Part shown: positions 12,812 through 23,035 of the stretch, piece by piece
Layout of the letters: every line of letters starts with the position of its first letter
How positions within the stretch are numbered: the stretch's first letter is position 1
Assembly: GCF_964275005.1 (NCBI RefSeq)
Contig: NC_092685.1
Location: forward strand, 26,645,649-26,709,648
DNA length: 64,000 bases
Source of the DNA: Diadema setosum
Lineage: Eukaryota; Echinodermata; Echinoidea; Diadematoida; Diadematidae
Reading direction: 5' to 3'
Notes under the pieces: model-generated
What the model was told of the DNA's origin: nothing
The model's input: only the letters and a program-made list of their open reading frames with translations
The model's database searches: none
Position numbers and translations under genes: made by a program

Positions 12812-13370
12812 TGTTAAAGTTTACCTGCAAGACTCTCTTAAGATGCATAACTTGGCAACTGTTACAGCAATGGCAGCCACACTTGGGTGATAGAAGCACT
12901 AGGGGTGTCTTCATGTTATGGTGTTGTCGGAGGTCATGTGATGATGTCAAAGGTCATTTGAGGTCATATATTAAAGAGTATGTGCAAGGCTCTCTTTTCT
13001 ATGTTAAAGTTTACCTGCAAGACACTCTTTTGACAAAGAGCTTCACATAAGTTGCTTGGATTACAACCTAACTTGGGTCATAGAAGCACTGGGGGTACCT
13101 TCATGTTATGGTGCCGTTGGAGGTCACAGGATAAGGTCAAAGGTCATTTGAGGTCATACGTTAAAGTTTACTTGCAAGACTCTCATCACACGTAACTCGA
13201 CACATGTTGCGACAATGGCAATCAAACTTGGGTTATGGATGCACTGGGGGTACCTTCATGTTGTGGTGCCGTAAGAGGTCACATGATAAGGTCAAAGGTC
13301 ATTTGAGGTCATATGTTTAAGTTTACTTGCAAGACTGTCACAGACAGGAGTCAACAAACTTCTAGGGCCC
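12812..13370 (+). repeat. Four ~165-185-bp tandem units in the transposase intron
   Basis: GTTAAAGTTTACCTGCAAGA recurs near 12812, 13002, 13163 and 13313 with intervening CACTTGGGT, TTCATGTTATGGTG and GGTCAAAGGTCATTTGAGGTCA. Confidence 0.85.
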
Positions 13371-13378
13371 AATGTTAA

Positions 13379-13743
13379 AGGGATCGTACAGTTTTGGTTG
13401 AGATTAATTTCATGTATCTAACATTTTTTGGTGAGATAACGAGAAACCTCTTATGAAATTTGACAGAACATGTAAATCTTTGAGGAATTCAACGTTTATT
13501 TGATGAAAATTGGTTTTGAAATGGCTGTGATATCCAAAAAAGAGCGGGACCCACACTTTATTACGATCACTTTGTTTTACTTTGTTTTTGGATGTTTCAG
13601 TCATTCCAAACCCGATTTTCATCAACTAAACTTTGAATTCCTCTTAAAATGGTATGCTCTGTACTATATCATAAGTGTTTTCTTGGTATCTTGCAAAAAA
13701 TTAGAAGCCCAATTCTCATCTCCACCAATACTGTACCATCCCT
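13379..13743. mobile_element. TTAA-flanked MITE, AGGGAT(C/G)GTACAGT family
   Basis: TTAA lies at 13375-13378 and 13744-13747, with inverted ends AGGGATCGTACAGT and ACTGTACCATCCCT. The unfilled form is visible in the next tandem unit (AATGTTAAGTTTTTATGG near 13900), which shows insertion at one TTAA. Kolobok or piggyBac-like mobilisation is plausible. Confidence 0.88.
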
Positions 13744-13747
13744 TTAA

Positions 13748-14050
13748 GTTTTTATGGCACATTTTGATTATGGCTCATAACTTTTGATCCCTTTGTCTGT
13801 TTGTGACCAAATTTGGATGGTAGATGTCCCTTGGGGAGGTGAAGGTCATCACAAGGTCAAAGGTCACATATAGGTGTCAACAAACTTTTAGGGCCCAATG
13901 TTAAGTTTTTATGGCGTGTTTTGATTATGGCTCATAACTTTTGATCCCTATGTCCGTTTGTGACCAAACTTGGATGGTAGATGTCCCTTGGGGAATTAAA
14001 GGTCATCACAAGGTCAAAGGTCTTAGAAAGGGGTCAACAAATTCTTAAGG
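13748..14050 (+). repeat. ~155-bp tandem units (third copy at 14836-14985)
   Basis: GTTTTTATGGCxCxTTTTGATTATGGCTCATAACTTTTGATCC-type units start near 13748 and 13906, and a third resumes after the small element at 14058-14832. Confidence 0.85.
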
Positions 14051-14057
14051 CCCATTA

Positions 14058-14832
14058 GGGCAATTCCGCAGTTAGGTGGACATGACATGGATAAAAGAAA
14101 TGTGCCTCTTTATCTTACCCTTTGATCTAGGTATCAACTAATGCCATGGATGTTCACCAATCATTAGGGTCTTTCAAATTCAGTAGATTTTATTTTTCGT
14201 ATTTATTGATTTTGCGAGATCTAAAACCATCATTTAAAATGTACATGTGGGACTGGGGACGCTGAAATTCACTTAAATGCAAATTACAGTGGGTTCCTTT
14301 GAAATTTTTTCCTCAAAGTTTTGCTAAAGGGTAAAAGATGAATACATTTAAATACTCCAGAAGTCATGTGACATTTTGTCAATTACAAAAGGGTGAAATG
14401 ACCTGCGGAATTACTCCGGACAAATGTAACGTTACTAACCGTAACGTTACTAACCATGCTTTTGGGGGTCTAGCTAAAAAATTATCGGTCGAACTGCTAA
14501 AAAAATTTGCATGAACATTCGTCATGATGCAATAATTGAAATTAATGCAACACTTTGTTTGAAGTAACTTGAATTTTTGCACACTTTTTGTTACAAGACA
14601 TTGATTTTTTTGTCATGTCCTTTTTTCGTAACGTTACTAACCAGCCCTTTAAGTTGCTATAGCTTTTCTAATATTTCTTGGATTGTGTTCATTCTTTTCT
14701 GTATCATAAACATGGGAAGGATGAACATGTTTTTGACATAATTTTGACTTGAAATGAACAAATGGTAATTTAGTGGTAAAAACAAATATTTTAATTTGTT
14801 CAAATGTAACGTTACTAACCGCGGAATTGCCC
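14058..14832. mobile_element. Inverted-repeat element with ATTA flanks
   Basis: ATTA lies at 14054-14057 and 14833-14836, with ends GGGCAATTCCGC and GCGGAATTGCCC. AACGTTACTAACC occurs four times inside. No coding capacity was seen. Confidence 0.8.
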
Positions 14833-15064
14833 ATTAAGTTTTTCTGGCACGTTTCGATTATGGCTCATAACTTTTGATCCATTTGTCTTTTTGTGACCAA
14901 ACTTGGATGGTAAATGTCCCTTGGGGAGTTGAAGGTCACCACAAGGTCAAAGGTCATAGGCAGGTCAATGAACTTCTGGGAGTTAGAAAAATATTAATTT
15001 CTTGTACGCGAATGGGCAAGACACAATTTGGCACTTGCCTTGTTTTATTTCTTTTCACCTGCAG

Positions 15065-15964
15065 GTACTTCACCTGGCTACAGACATGGCAGATGAACTA
15101 GGCAGACGATCAGCAAAGGTCAAAGGAAGGCTGTTCACGAAAACGTGGTTCCGTCTTTTCCTCAAGAGATGGCCCAAGCTGCGTATCAAGTCTCCAAGCA
15201 AGCTAGAAATGAACCGAGCGAAAGGGACAACTAAAGAAGCTCTGTCAAGCTACTTTCAGGAGCTGGAAAGGACCATGGAAGAGTACAACCTCAAGGACAA
15301 ACCCGATCGGATATACAACGTGGATGAGACCAACCTGAACGCTGAGCACAAGCCTCCCAAGGTAACCACTGGAGCAGACATCAGGATCAAGTCCATCACT
15401 TCACACAGGATCGGCACCACATCCCTTCTTGCCTGTGGCAATGCTGCCGGAAGATCTTTGCCCCCCTACTATGTCTTCAAGGGAAAGCAACGTATCCCGG
15501 AGCTCCTCAGTGGTGCTCTACCGGGTTCCAAAATGTTCATGACTTCCAGTGGTTGGAGCAACTCCACAGTCTTCCGTGACTATCTGGAGAATCACTTCAT
15601 CCCAGCACTGCCCCCTAGAGCCGAGAATGAGTTTGTCATGCTCATGTACGACGGTCACACATCACACATCTGCAAGCCAGTGATCGAGTTTGCCCATGAA
15701 CATAAGATTGTACTGTTTGTGCTGCCGGCTCACACATCCCACGTTACTCAGTCCGCGGACGTCAGCTGTTTCTCCTCGCTGAAGGTGTCATACCACGCAG
15801 AGTGTGCACGGTACATGCAGGAAAATCCCGGAGAGGTGATCACTCGCTACGACATAGCCCGACTCTCCTCAACAGCCTACCTTCGTGCACTGAGAGAGAA
15901 GAACCTCAAATCTGCATTCCGGAAGGCAGGGATTTTCCCGCTTGACCCAGGTGCTGCATATTGA
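15065..15964 (+). CDS. Pogo-type DDE transposase, catalytic exon
   Basis: After ctgcag the frame begins VLHLATDMADELGRR, which completes the CENP-B HTH. The DDE_1 domain follows, with catalytic Asp in YNVDETN, a second in LMYDGHTSH and a third in HVTQSADVSCF (usually QPLD). GRSLPPYYVFKGKQ is typical of Tigger/pogo proteins. All three acidic residues are present. The frame stops at TGA 15962-15964, just after GIFPLDP, where family members usually continue. A +1 frame carries on as QVLHIDEVSSTSTLVTPEAS, so a small indel probably interrupts the gene. The 2.45-kb intron is packed with tandem repeats and two small elements. Confidence 0.9.
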   Translation, partial: VLHLATDMADELGRRSAKVKGRLFTKTWFRLFLKRWPKLRIKSPSKLEMNRAKGTTKEALSSYFQELERTMEEYNLKDKPDRIYNVDETNLNAEHKPPKVTTGADIRIKSITSHRIGTTSLLACGNAAGRSLPPYYVFKGKQRIPELLSGALPGSKMFMTSSGWSNSTVFRDYLENHFIPALPPRAENEFVMLMYDGHTSHICKPVIEFAHEHKIVLFVLPAHTSHVTQSADVSCFSSLKVSYHAECARYMQENPGEVITRYDIARLSSTAYLRALREKNLKSAFRKAGIFPLDPGAAY

Positions 15965-16000
15965 CGAGGTGTCGAGCACAAGCACGCTTGTAACACCTGA

Positions 16001-16564
16001 AGCTTCGCCGCCAAAAGACAGCCGCCATTAAGTAGGACCAATGGGAGATGGGCAACAGCAAGACTCCCGGAAGGAAGCAGATCACTTCCTGCCTCCAGAA
16101 CTCCAACCCCTTCCCGTCAACCACGTGAAAAGAAGAGAAACGTCAAATACAGCTATCGAGCGTCCGGTGTTTGCATCACAGAGAACCGCATCTTTATGAA
16201 GATCATCCGGACAGAGGAGGAAAGGAAAGAAAAAACATCCACCAAGAAGAAGACACCATCAGAAAAGAAGTCTAACAAAAGGAAGACGCCAAGTCAAAGC
16301 AGCAAGCCAGGATCATCAGGGACAAAGTCCAACAAATGTCGGAGACTTTTTCATGAACCTGACTCGGATGATAACAATGACGACAACCCCTGCTGTGTCT
16401 GCCACAGGAACACACCGCCGCACCATCCTCGAAACAATCGGGAAATATTTCCGTGGGTCAAGTGCGACTGGGCTGGTTGTGGCCATTGGGTGCACCAACG
16501 TTATTGTACAGGGACATCAAAGATGTACGGCACTGACGATGTCTACCACTACCCATGTCATTAA
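16001..16564 (+). CDS. Transposase C-terminal tail with PHD-like zinc finger
   Basis: An open frame, in the same phase as the catalytic exon, runs to TAA at 16562-16564. It has a Lys/Ser-rich linker (about 16196-16340) and then CCVCHRNTPPHH, WVKCDWAGCGHWVHQRYC and a final HYPCH. This Cys/His spacing resembles a C4HC3 PHD finger. A short +1 frame bridges it to the catalytic exon between about 15949 and 16015, which implies two compensating single-base indels, the second possibly in the A run at 16013-16016. Confidence 0.75.
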   Translation, partial: SFAAKRQPPLSRTNGRWATARLPEGSRSLPASRTPTPSRQPREKKRNVKYSYRASGVCITENRIFMKIIRTEEERKEKTSTKKKTPSEKKSNKRKTPSQSSKPGSSGTKSNKCRRLFHEPDSDDNNDDNPCCVCHRNTPPHHPRNNREIFPWVKCDWAGCGHWVHQRYCTGTSKMYGTDDVYHYPCH

Positions 16565-16625
16565 ATGATTTTTAACTGCACCTGAACCACGACTGTGTTT
16601 ATCTATGAGAACGATGATGACTTAA

Positions 16626-17624
16626 AGATAATAAAAAGTTTTGGTACCTCAAAAGTTTCCCTGAACTCTGTGTTTCAGGTTAAAGTATCTATCATATAAC
16701 TAACACTGTGAGACTTACTCGCCCCAAAGTGCTCTCATTTCTTAGTAATCATGCAATTAACTGCGACCAGCAGCCCCATACGCATAGCGTAATGGGGCTT
16801 CGCATTGTAGCATTCAGGATCATGACAGATTTGGTATCGCGCGTAAATATCAACTTAAAATCCACAAAATTCTTCAATTTGAAGACTTACCAATTAAGTT
16901 GAAGTCTTGAAAACAGGCTTCGGGCAACGTTTGGTTCTGCCAATAGTCCCTTTCTGTTCAAATTGATGACTGAATGTGACTCTGTCGAGAGGACCTTGGG
17001 AGAGCTACATACACTGATTACTACGACCAGCGCATACGCACACATCACCTGCGAACAAATTTCAAATCCATGAACGGATAAGATGTTTGTGTGCGCATGT
17101 GCTGGCCGTCAATTCAGTGTAGCTCTCCCAAGGTCCTCTCGACCGAGTCACATTCAGTCATCAATTCGAACAGAAAGGGACTATTGGCAAAACCAAACGT
17201 TGCCCAAAGCCTGTTTTCAATACTTCAACTTAACTGGTAAGTCTTCAATTGAAGAAATTTGTGGATTTTAAGTTGATATTTACCCGCGATACTAAATCTG
17301 TCATGATCCTGTAAGCTACAATGCGAAGCCCCATTTAGCTATGCGTATGGGGCTGCTGGTCGCAGTTAGCTACACAGTATGCGTATGGGGCTGCACGCTG
17401 CTGGTCGCAGTTATCTCGCACAATACGTGTACTACCTCGCCGCCGCCGTACGTCGGCGGCTCTGGTACGAAACCATTATTGAATGATTACTAAGACATGA
17501 GAGCACTTTGGGGTGAGTAAGTCTCACAGTGTTAGTTATATGAAAGGTACTTTAACCTGAAACACAAACTAAGACAAGGAAATTCAGGGAAACTTTTGAG
17601 GTAATACCAAAACTTTATATTATC
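16626..17624. repeat. 1-kb fold-back palindrome
   Basis: The left arm (16626 to about 17046) pairs with the reverse complement of the right arm (about 17080-17624), from AGATAAT...AGTTTTGGTA outside to CCAGCGCATACGCACAC inside, leaving a loop of about 30 bases. The right arm is longer by about 120 bases because TATGCGTATGGGGCTGC..GGTCGCAGTTA is repeated and a GC-rich insert with CGCCGCCGCC is present. It starts 62 bases after the transposase stop. Confidence 0.9.
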
Positions 17625-17880
17625 TATAAAATACAAATAATAAAAGAAAATTGAAGTATACTTGAATATTCAAATGATGTTTCACTTTCACTTTTCTATG
17701 TCTGATAGTTAATGAGTTCTGAAAATAGTAACGAGAGAAATAAATGAATATTGTTGGGAAAACGCTTTTTTTTTAAATGAATTGAACGTGAACGGGAGGA
17801 AAAAAAAAAACCAGTTGACACACTCAGGTTTAATGCCTCTGTTGATTGTTTCTAATTTCGGTTTAGTTTTCTTAGGTAAA

Positions 17881-17912
17881 CACACACAAACACACACACA
17901 CACACACACACA
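17881..17912. repeat. (CA)n microsatellite
   Basis: CACACACAAACACACACAC-type run. Confidence 0.9.
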
Positions 17913-17999
17913 AAATATATTTCTATATTTTACTTTTTTCCATTTCATATTATATTATTGGTTAAAGTGATTAAAAATATTGCAAGAGAACTTTATAAA

Positions 18000-18149
18000 T
18001 GAAAATCATTAACGATTATGAAAATATCAATGATAAAAATAATGATAATAGGAATGATAAAATGATGATGGTGGTGGAAGTGATAATAATAATGATAATG
18101 ATAATGATGATGATGATTGCTGATGGTGGTGATAATGATAATGATAATA

Positions 18150-18185
<36 letters not shown>

Positions 18186-18212
18186 GTAATAATGATAGTA
18201 ATAATAATAATA
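18000..18212. repeat. ATAATGATG / (AAT)n trinucleotide repeat
   Basis: Imperfect AATGAT and TGATGA units followed by about fourteen AAT/AAC units. The long Ile/Tyr/Leu-rich frames on the minus strand are repeat translation, not genes. Confidence 0.9.
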
Positions 18213-18996
18213 TACACAAGTTAGGTAAAACTGCTGTTGCTTAACAGGGACAAATTTGATATCAAGTGAAAAAATATTACGAAAGCCGAAGCACGTTACA
18301 GCCGCAGAGGGGCAAACACTTTCACGCATGAAACTACAGAGGGCAGCTGCGCGACCTTTATATACCCCGAGAAATTGAACGCAGAAATTCCGTCATCGTA
18401 TCATCAGGAGCTTCTGGGAGGTGATTTTTCTGCATTTTTGTGATATTTATTGAGAAATTCACGTACGATTGTGGAATAATTCTATTATAAGAGCATTACA
18501 AACTTTCATGCACGATATCTAGACCCCTCAACCATACTGTAACGTTAGTGTTTTATAGTCATTAAGTTAATTACTAAGTAGTGTAGCATACCTGTTAGAC
18601 GTTCTTAGCTTACCGATGGGAACTTTTGGGTTCTTCTGAAAATTCCATATTCCAAGTTTCATTTCAAAAGCAGAGTAGAAAAATGTTGAATGATGATACA
18701 GAAGTTAGACCGTCTAGTCTAACGTTAGTTGCAGTGCATGCAGGCTCCATGATCCAACTAGCTCGATCCGCGCGGCCGGTCACATGTCCACTGCACATCC
18801 CATGTTGTACATGTACGATACCAAAGATCGTACACTGAATCATTCACACGTAGGCCTACACTGCATTGCCGTGCGTGCAGCTAGACGTAGGACAGCACGA
18901 CACGACATTTACGCGGTATCTGGTCTGCGATTGGCCAATTATAGTTACTCTGTGCGCAAAACGTGTTGACCATTCTGTGCGCAGAGTAACTAATTG

Positions 18997-19124
18997 CAGT
19001 GGCGGATCCAGAGGGGGCGCAACTGGTGCACGCCCACCCTTTATTTTTTGTTAAAAACAAAAGAAATTAAAAAAAAATGAAATGAAACTCGGAAGTGGTA
19101 CCAGAATTCCTGGATCCGCCCCTG
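18997..19124. mobile_element. 128-bp MITE with TAATTG flanks
   Basis: Ends CAGTGGCGGATCCAG and CTGGATCCGCCCCTG are inverted, and TAATTG is found on both sides (18991-18996, 19125-19130). Confidence 0.8.
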
Positions 19125-19796
19125 TAATTGGCCAATCACAGAACAGATATCGGCGGTGGGGAAACAACAACCAAGTAGAACATCCCAGCTAAAAGGCCGG
19201 CCTATGGCTAATTTTTTAATCAGCCAGGTCGTTAGTCATGGCCCATGACTAACCAAAAGTTAGTCGTACAACATAAGGTCATTCCAGAGGCCACTACACC
19301 TTGACTTATAGTCAGGAACCTAAAAAAGTGGTAGTCAAGACTATCATTTAGTGAAATATGAATTAATGACTAATTTGTGTAAATCAAGACCAGTTAGTCA
19401 TAAGTAACAAAGTTAGTAATTACTTACAAAGGTTAGTGGTTGCTGTTTAACTAGCTTTCTGACTAAAATTTTATTAGTCCAGCTTCAAGTGACTAAGAAA
19501 AAGTTTTCAGTGTAGCAAGGAGTTTTACAGAGACCTCACTGGCTTTAGCCACTGTGTGCATTCCAACTAACCAACATATTTTCGCTTTTCTAGCTTAGTG
19601 AAAGAGTGCTTGACTTGCCTCTTTCAGAAAACAGGGGGAATGATATTACCCTTCACATATGGAGTAACTAGGCGATCTGAAATAAATTCTTTTATCTTCT
19701 TTGTATTGTTGTCCATGGCGTCATGAAGTGTAGTAATCTCATCATCAAACGAGAACAGGAACTAAGAAAATTCAAAATTTTTGAATGGATTGTCCA

Positions 19797-20147
19797 ATTA
19801 GCATGTAATTTTAAGAAGGATTCAATGTTTATTTGATGAAATTTGGTTTTCAAATGGCTGAGATATCAAAAAAAAAAATGATGATAAAAGACTACAGGCC
19901 ACCCTTTTTATAAGGATCTCTTAAAGTGATAATAATAAAAGACTACAGGCTACGCCTTTTATTAGAATTTCTTTGTTTTACCTTGTTTTTGGATATCTCA
20001 GCCATTTCAAAACGGATTTTCATAAAATAAACTTTTGATGCCCCATAGAATTGCATGCTCTTTGACATCTCATAGAGTGGTTTCTGAATATCTCACAAAA
20101 TGTTAAAAGCTAAATCCTCACCTCAACCAGATATTGTATTATGCCCT
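19797..20147. mobile_element. Truncated copy of the AGGGAT-type MITE
   Basis: The body (TTTATTTGATGAAA, GGCTGAGATATC, ATATCTCAGCCATTTC) matches the family, but the left end and TTAA flanks are lost. An internal ~55-base duplication (AAAAGACTACAGGC...) is present. Confidence 0.65.
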
Positions 20148-20773
20148 TAGGATCAGATATTTCTACGAGACAATCCAGATAAAGTTAACGCTGAAACATA
20201 TGGCATTCAAAGCCACTGTTCAGCAATCTTTGACGGATTATGCAAAAAAATCTTACCAGCACATCTGCACCTAAAATGGCATACCAAGGCGAAGTACTTG
20301 TACTAAAAAATCCACAGAATATTGTACAGGATAAGAAAAACTTTTTGTTTGTCTGTCTTTTTTCTCTAAACACAAATGAAGCACATGTCATGGCTATGAT
20401 TTCTGTGAAGTGAAAACCAAGGGGGGAAAAAAATTGTGTTAATGGGATTTATCGAACATAAGATTCTGTGGGCAACTTTTTTTCGTTTTTTGTGTTGAAT
20501 GTATCAGTGCCTATACATATAGGCCTACTGCTTCTATTCTATATGGTCCATTGCATCAATGATACTACTGAATAGTAAAGCATCTGTCCATTGCACAGAT
20601 TATACATTATGCATAGACTATCTAACCATTATCATGCATGTATATGTGGTGATTGTGACTGGGTGCTTGTGAAGAGGCCGGCAATACGTACATTGTTCTA
20701 TGTATTAAATATATCAATTGTTTTGAGTGATGTTTCCTATGCAAAATGGCAACCCATTAAAGACTGCACAGTT

Positions 20774-22293
20774 TAGGTGTCACAAAAAATATTTCCCACT
20801 TTTGATCCTAAATAGTTCGAAAACTATACATCCAGATAACACTGTCGTTGATGTAATAGCTGAATAGTGTACAATTTGGTTGGAGGTGATTTGAATGTGA
20901 GAGTATGAATCAGTTTCATTAAATCCATGATGTATTTTAAAGTTTAAAGTTTATAGTTTAATGTGTACATGTAGTTAAATGCCCCGTCACTGTACAGGCA
21001 TGCTAACCTGGAAACGTTGAACTGCACATTATTTTGAATATGAGACCATTCTGAAGCAAACAATTTTCACACAACAATAGATATATAATGTACTCTTAAA
21101 TGAGTCACACAAGGATTGGAACAATCATCCCCCAGCATTCCCACTGATCATCAGTTACTAGCCATCCCCTTCCAGATTTTGGTCCACTTTGAACCCTCAG
21201 TACAAAATTGCACTTAACATAAGAACCAATGATGTGTATGTGAGTGTGTGCTTACAATGACCTTGAACAATAGACATGGACCCCGTTTACAGTGCGGGCC
21301 GAGCCTCGCAATTTTGTCCGTTTACACTGCTGGGCTCTGCTTGTAAACAAACGCAATTTGGTATAGTCTGGTTTTCAGACCCTTTGCCAACTGGACGAAG
21401 TCGCCGTTCGGGCAAAGTCCTTTGCCGAAGGGAAAATCCTTTGCAGGACAAAACCACCTTAAACTATACTAGTTTTCGACGTTGAGGGGGTTAATATCGT
21501 GTATAGCGAAATAGTACGGGCAGAGGGTCTGGAAGCCAGACTAACATTGGCCGCGCATTTGGCCCAGTTTGCGTTTACACCAAGAAGGAGCCGCGGCCGA
21601 GACCACCTACAGAGCGTAGCCAAATGCGCGGCCAATTTTGGCCTCGCATTTGGCCTTTTGCGCGTTTACACTGAAATGAAGGAGGGCTCAGCCGCCTCGC
21701 ACTGTAAACTGGGTCATGAATACCAAAAATACAGTGTGCCACCTTTTCAGAGCTCTGCTGATTAGGCTTCTGGACTCTTGCTCCAACGCACATTAATGCT
21801 TTATTAAGAATTCATGATGTATTGCCCTGGGTACTGCTAGTCTGAATTCATGGTATATAGTAAAATGCATGCACATGAAAAAGATAAGCACATGTTTTCA
21901 TGTGCTTGCATACACTACAATATCAGGATGAATAAAGACTAGCTGTGATAGTGGAATTTCTCATGAATATGTAATAAGAGCATTAATTCACACCCTGGCC
22001 ATTGTTCAGGACCATTGTCTGGGTGTTAACCACACACTCCCATACACACCAATTGATCCCTGTGCAAAATTAAAGTTTTGTACAAAGGGTTCAAAATAGA
22101 GCAAAATCGGAAACCTAACTTGAAAATAAATCTTAGAATTTAATGAAACTCATTTATGTGTTCATTTTCAAATTACCTCCAACAAAATTGTACACTATTC
22201 AGCTATTGCGCACATCAATGTTAGTGTTATCTGATATATAGTTTTTGAGCTATTAAGGCTCAAAAGTTGGAAATGTTTTTTGTAACACCTAGT
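20774..22293. mobile_element. Element with ~120-bp terminal inverted repeats
   Basis: TAGGTGTCACAAAAAATAT through GTGTACAATTTGGTTGGAGG (20774-20900) is the inverse of 22170-22293, with about 15 percent difference. The interior has no recognisable protein but contains another small element at 21276-21717. Confidence 0.75.
21276..21717. mobile_element. Nested element with GTTTACAGTGCG ends
   Basis: ATGGACCCCGTTTACAGTGC and GCACTGTAAACTGGGTCAT are inverted ends. The interior is GC-rich compared with its surroundings. Confidence 0.7.
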
Positions 22294-22689
22294 ACGTTGT
22301 CCTCTTGTAGAGTCAGTAGGAATATTCAGGATGAAAAACATTTGTTGTGACACGACATGCATATGTTTACGAGTGCTATACAGTATGTGTATCTATCTAT
22401 AAACAAAGTAATCACCTCGCAGTACATTTTAAAAATTGCAAGAACTAGGAGGGACACACATACTGTATAACTCGAAAATGTAATGCCCATACGTACTTGA
22501 TAGCATTGTGTGCTGAAAGTCGCCTGATTTCCCAATATAGAAGCCTTTGTTACGTCATAAACCCTCAGCTGCACGGCGCGCCTCGCCCTAGCAGAAACTG
22601 GAGCACGCTTTTAGTGCACGCATGCAAAGCTCAAATATACGCGCAGCCTGAACTCCCAAGTTCATTGACCCTACCTGCCAAAATATCAA

Positions 22690-22890
22690 AATTCCTTTAT
22701 AAATTCCAAAAAAAATTCTCGGATCACTACCAAAAGTTAATTGTTTCTTGTGTCATTCTCAACCTTTCCTGCAAGTTTCATCTAAATCCGTGCACAACTT
22801 GAGTTATTTTGCACACGGACAAACAAACGAACGAACGAACAAACCAACGGTAACGAAAACATAACCTCCTCCCTTGGCGGAGGTAATGAA
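22690..22890. repeat. Dispersed repeat ending in CCTCCxCCTTGGCGGAGGTAAT
   Basis: CATCTAAATCCGTGCACAAC, a run of CGAACGAACGAAC, and TAACCTCCTCCCTTGGCGGA look like the tail of an interspersed repeat. Assignment is by resemblance only. Confidence 0.4.
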
Positions 22891-22960
22891 TGCAGACACA
22901 ACAAATACACACTTGCTCCAGTAAGTTTTCTTCTTTCAACATTTTCTTCATAGACTTTAT

Positions 22961-23035
22961 TTTCAATGAACAAAATAGCTTTCTTGATGCAATGCATTTT
23001 CAATGAACAAAATAAGCTTTCTTGATGCAATGCAT
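22961..23035. repeat. Two tandem 37-38-bp units
   Basis: ATTTTCAATGAACAAAATA(A)GCTTTCTTGATGCAATGC-type unit occurs twice in a row with one extra A in the second copy. Confidence 0.9.

Larger units (their letters stand above)
12346..16564 (+). mobile_element. Pogo/Tigger-type DNA transposon, coding part
   Basis: The transposase exons and C-terminal finger define the body. I found no convincing matched terminal inverted repeats directly around it. The CAGTGAAACCCCGG end at 9850 could be its left terminus, but no right partner was seen. The large fold-back starts 62 bases after the stop. Confidence 0.7.
17625..20773. other. Gene-poor stretch between the fold-back and the 20.8-kb element
   Basis: Apart from the microsatellites, the 128-bp MITE and the truncated AGGGAT MITE listed separately, I see no supported gene. 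Open frames here have no recognisable domain. Confidence 0.6.

Noticed and set aside
9850..16564. A single intact pogo element from 9850 to beyond 16564
   Set aside because: No right-hand CTCGTTATACCGG-type end was found, and framing repeats at 9480/11631 suggest the 9850 terminus is a separate insertion.
18027..18329. Long Tyr/His/Leu-rich open frames on both strands
   Set aside because: They translate an AAT/ATG simple repeat in several frames.
21499..21793. Opposed open frames near 21.5-21.8 kb
   Set aside because: They fall in a GC-rich inverted-repeat element; no recognisable protein.
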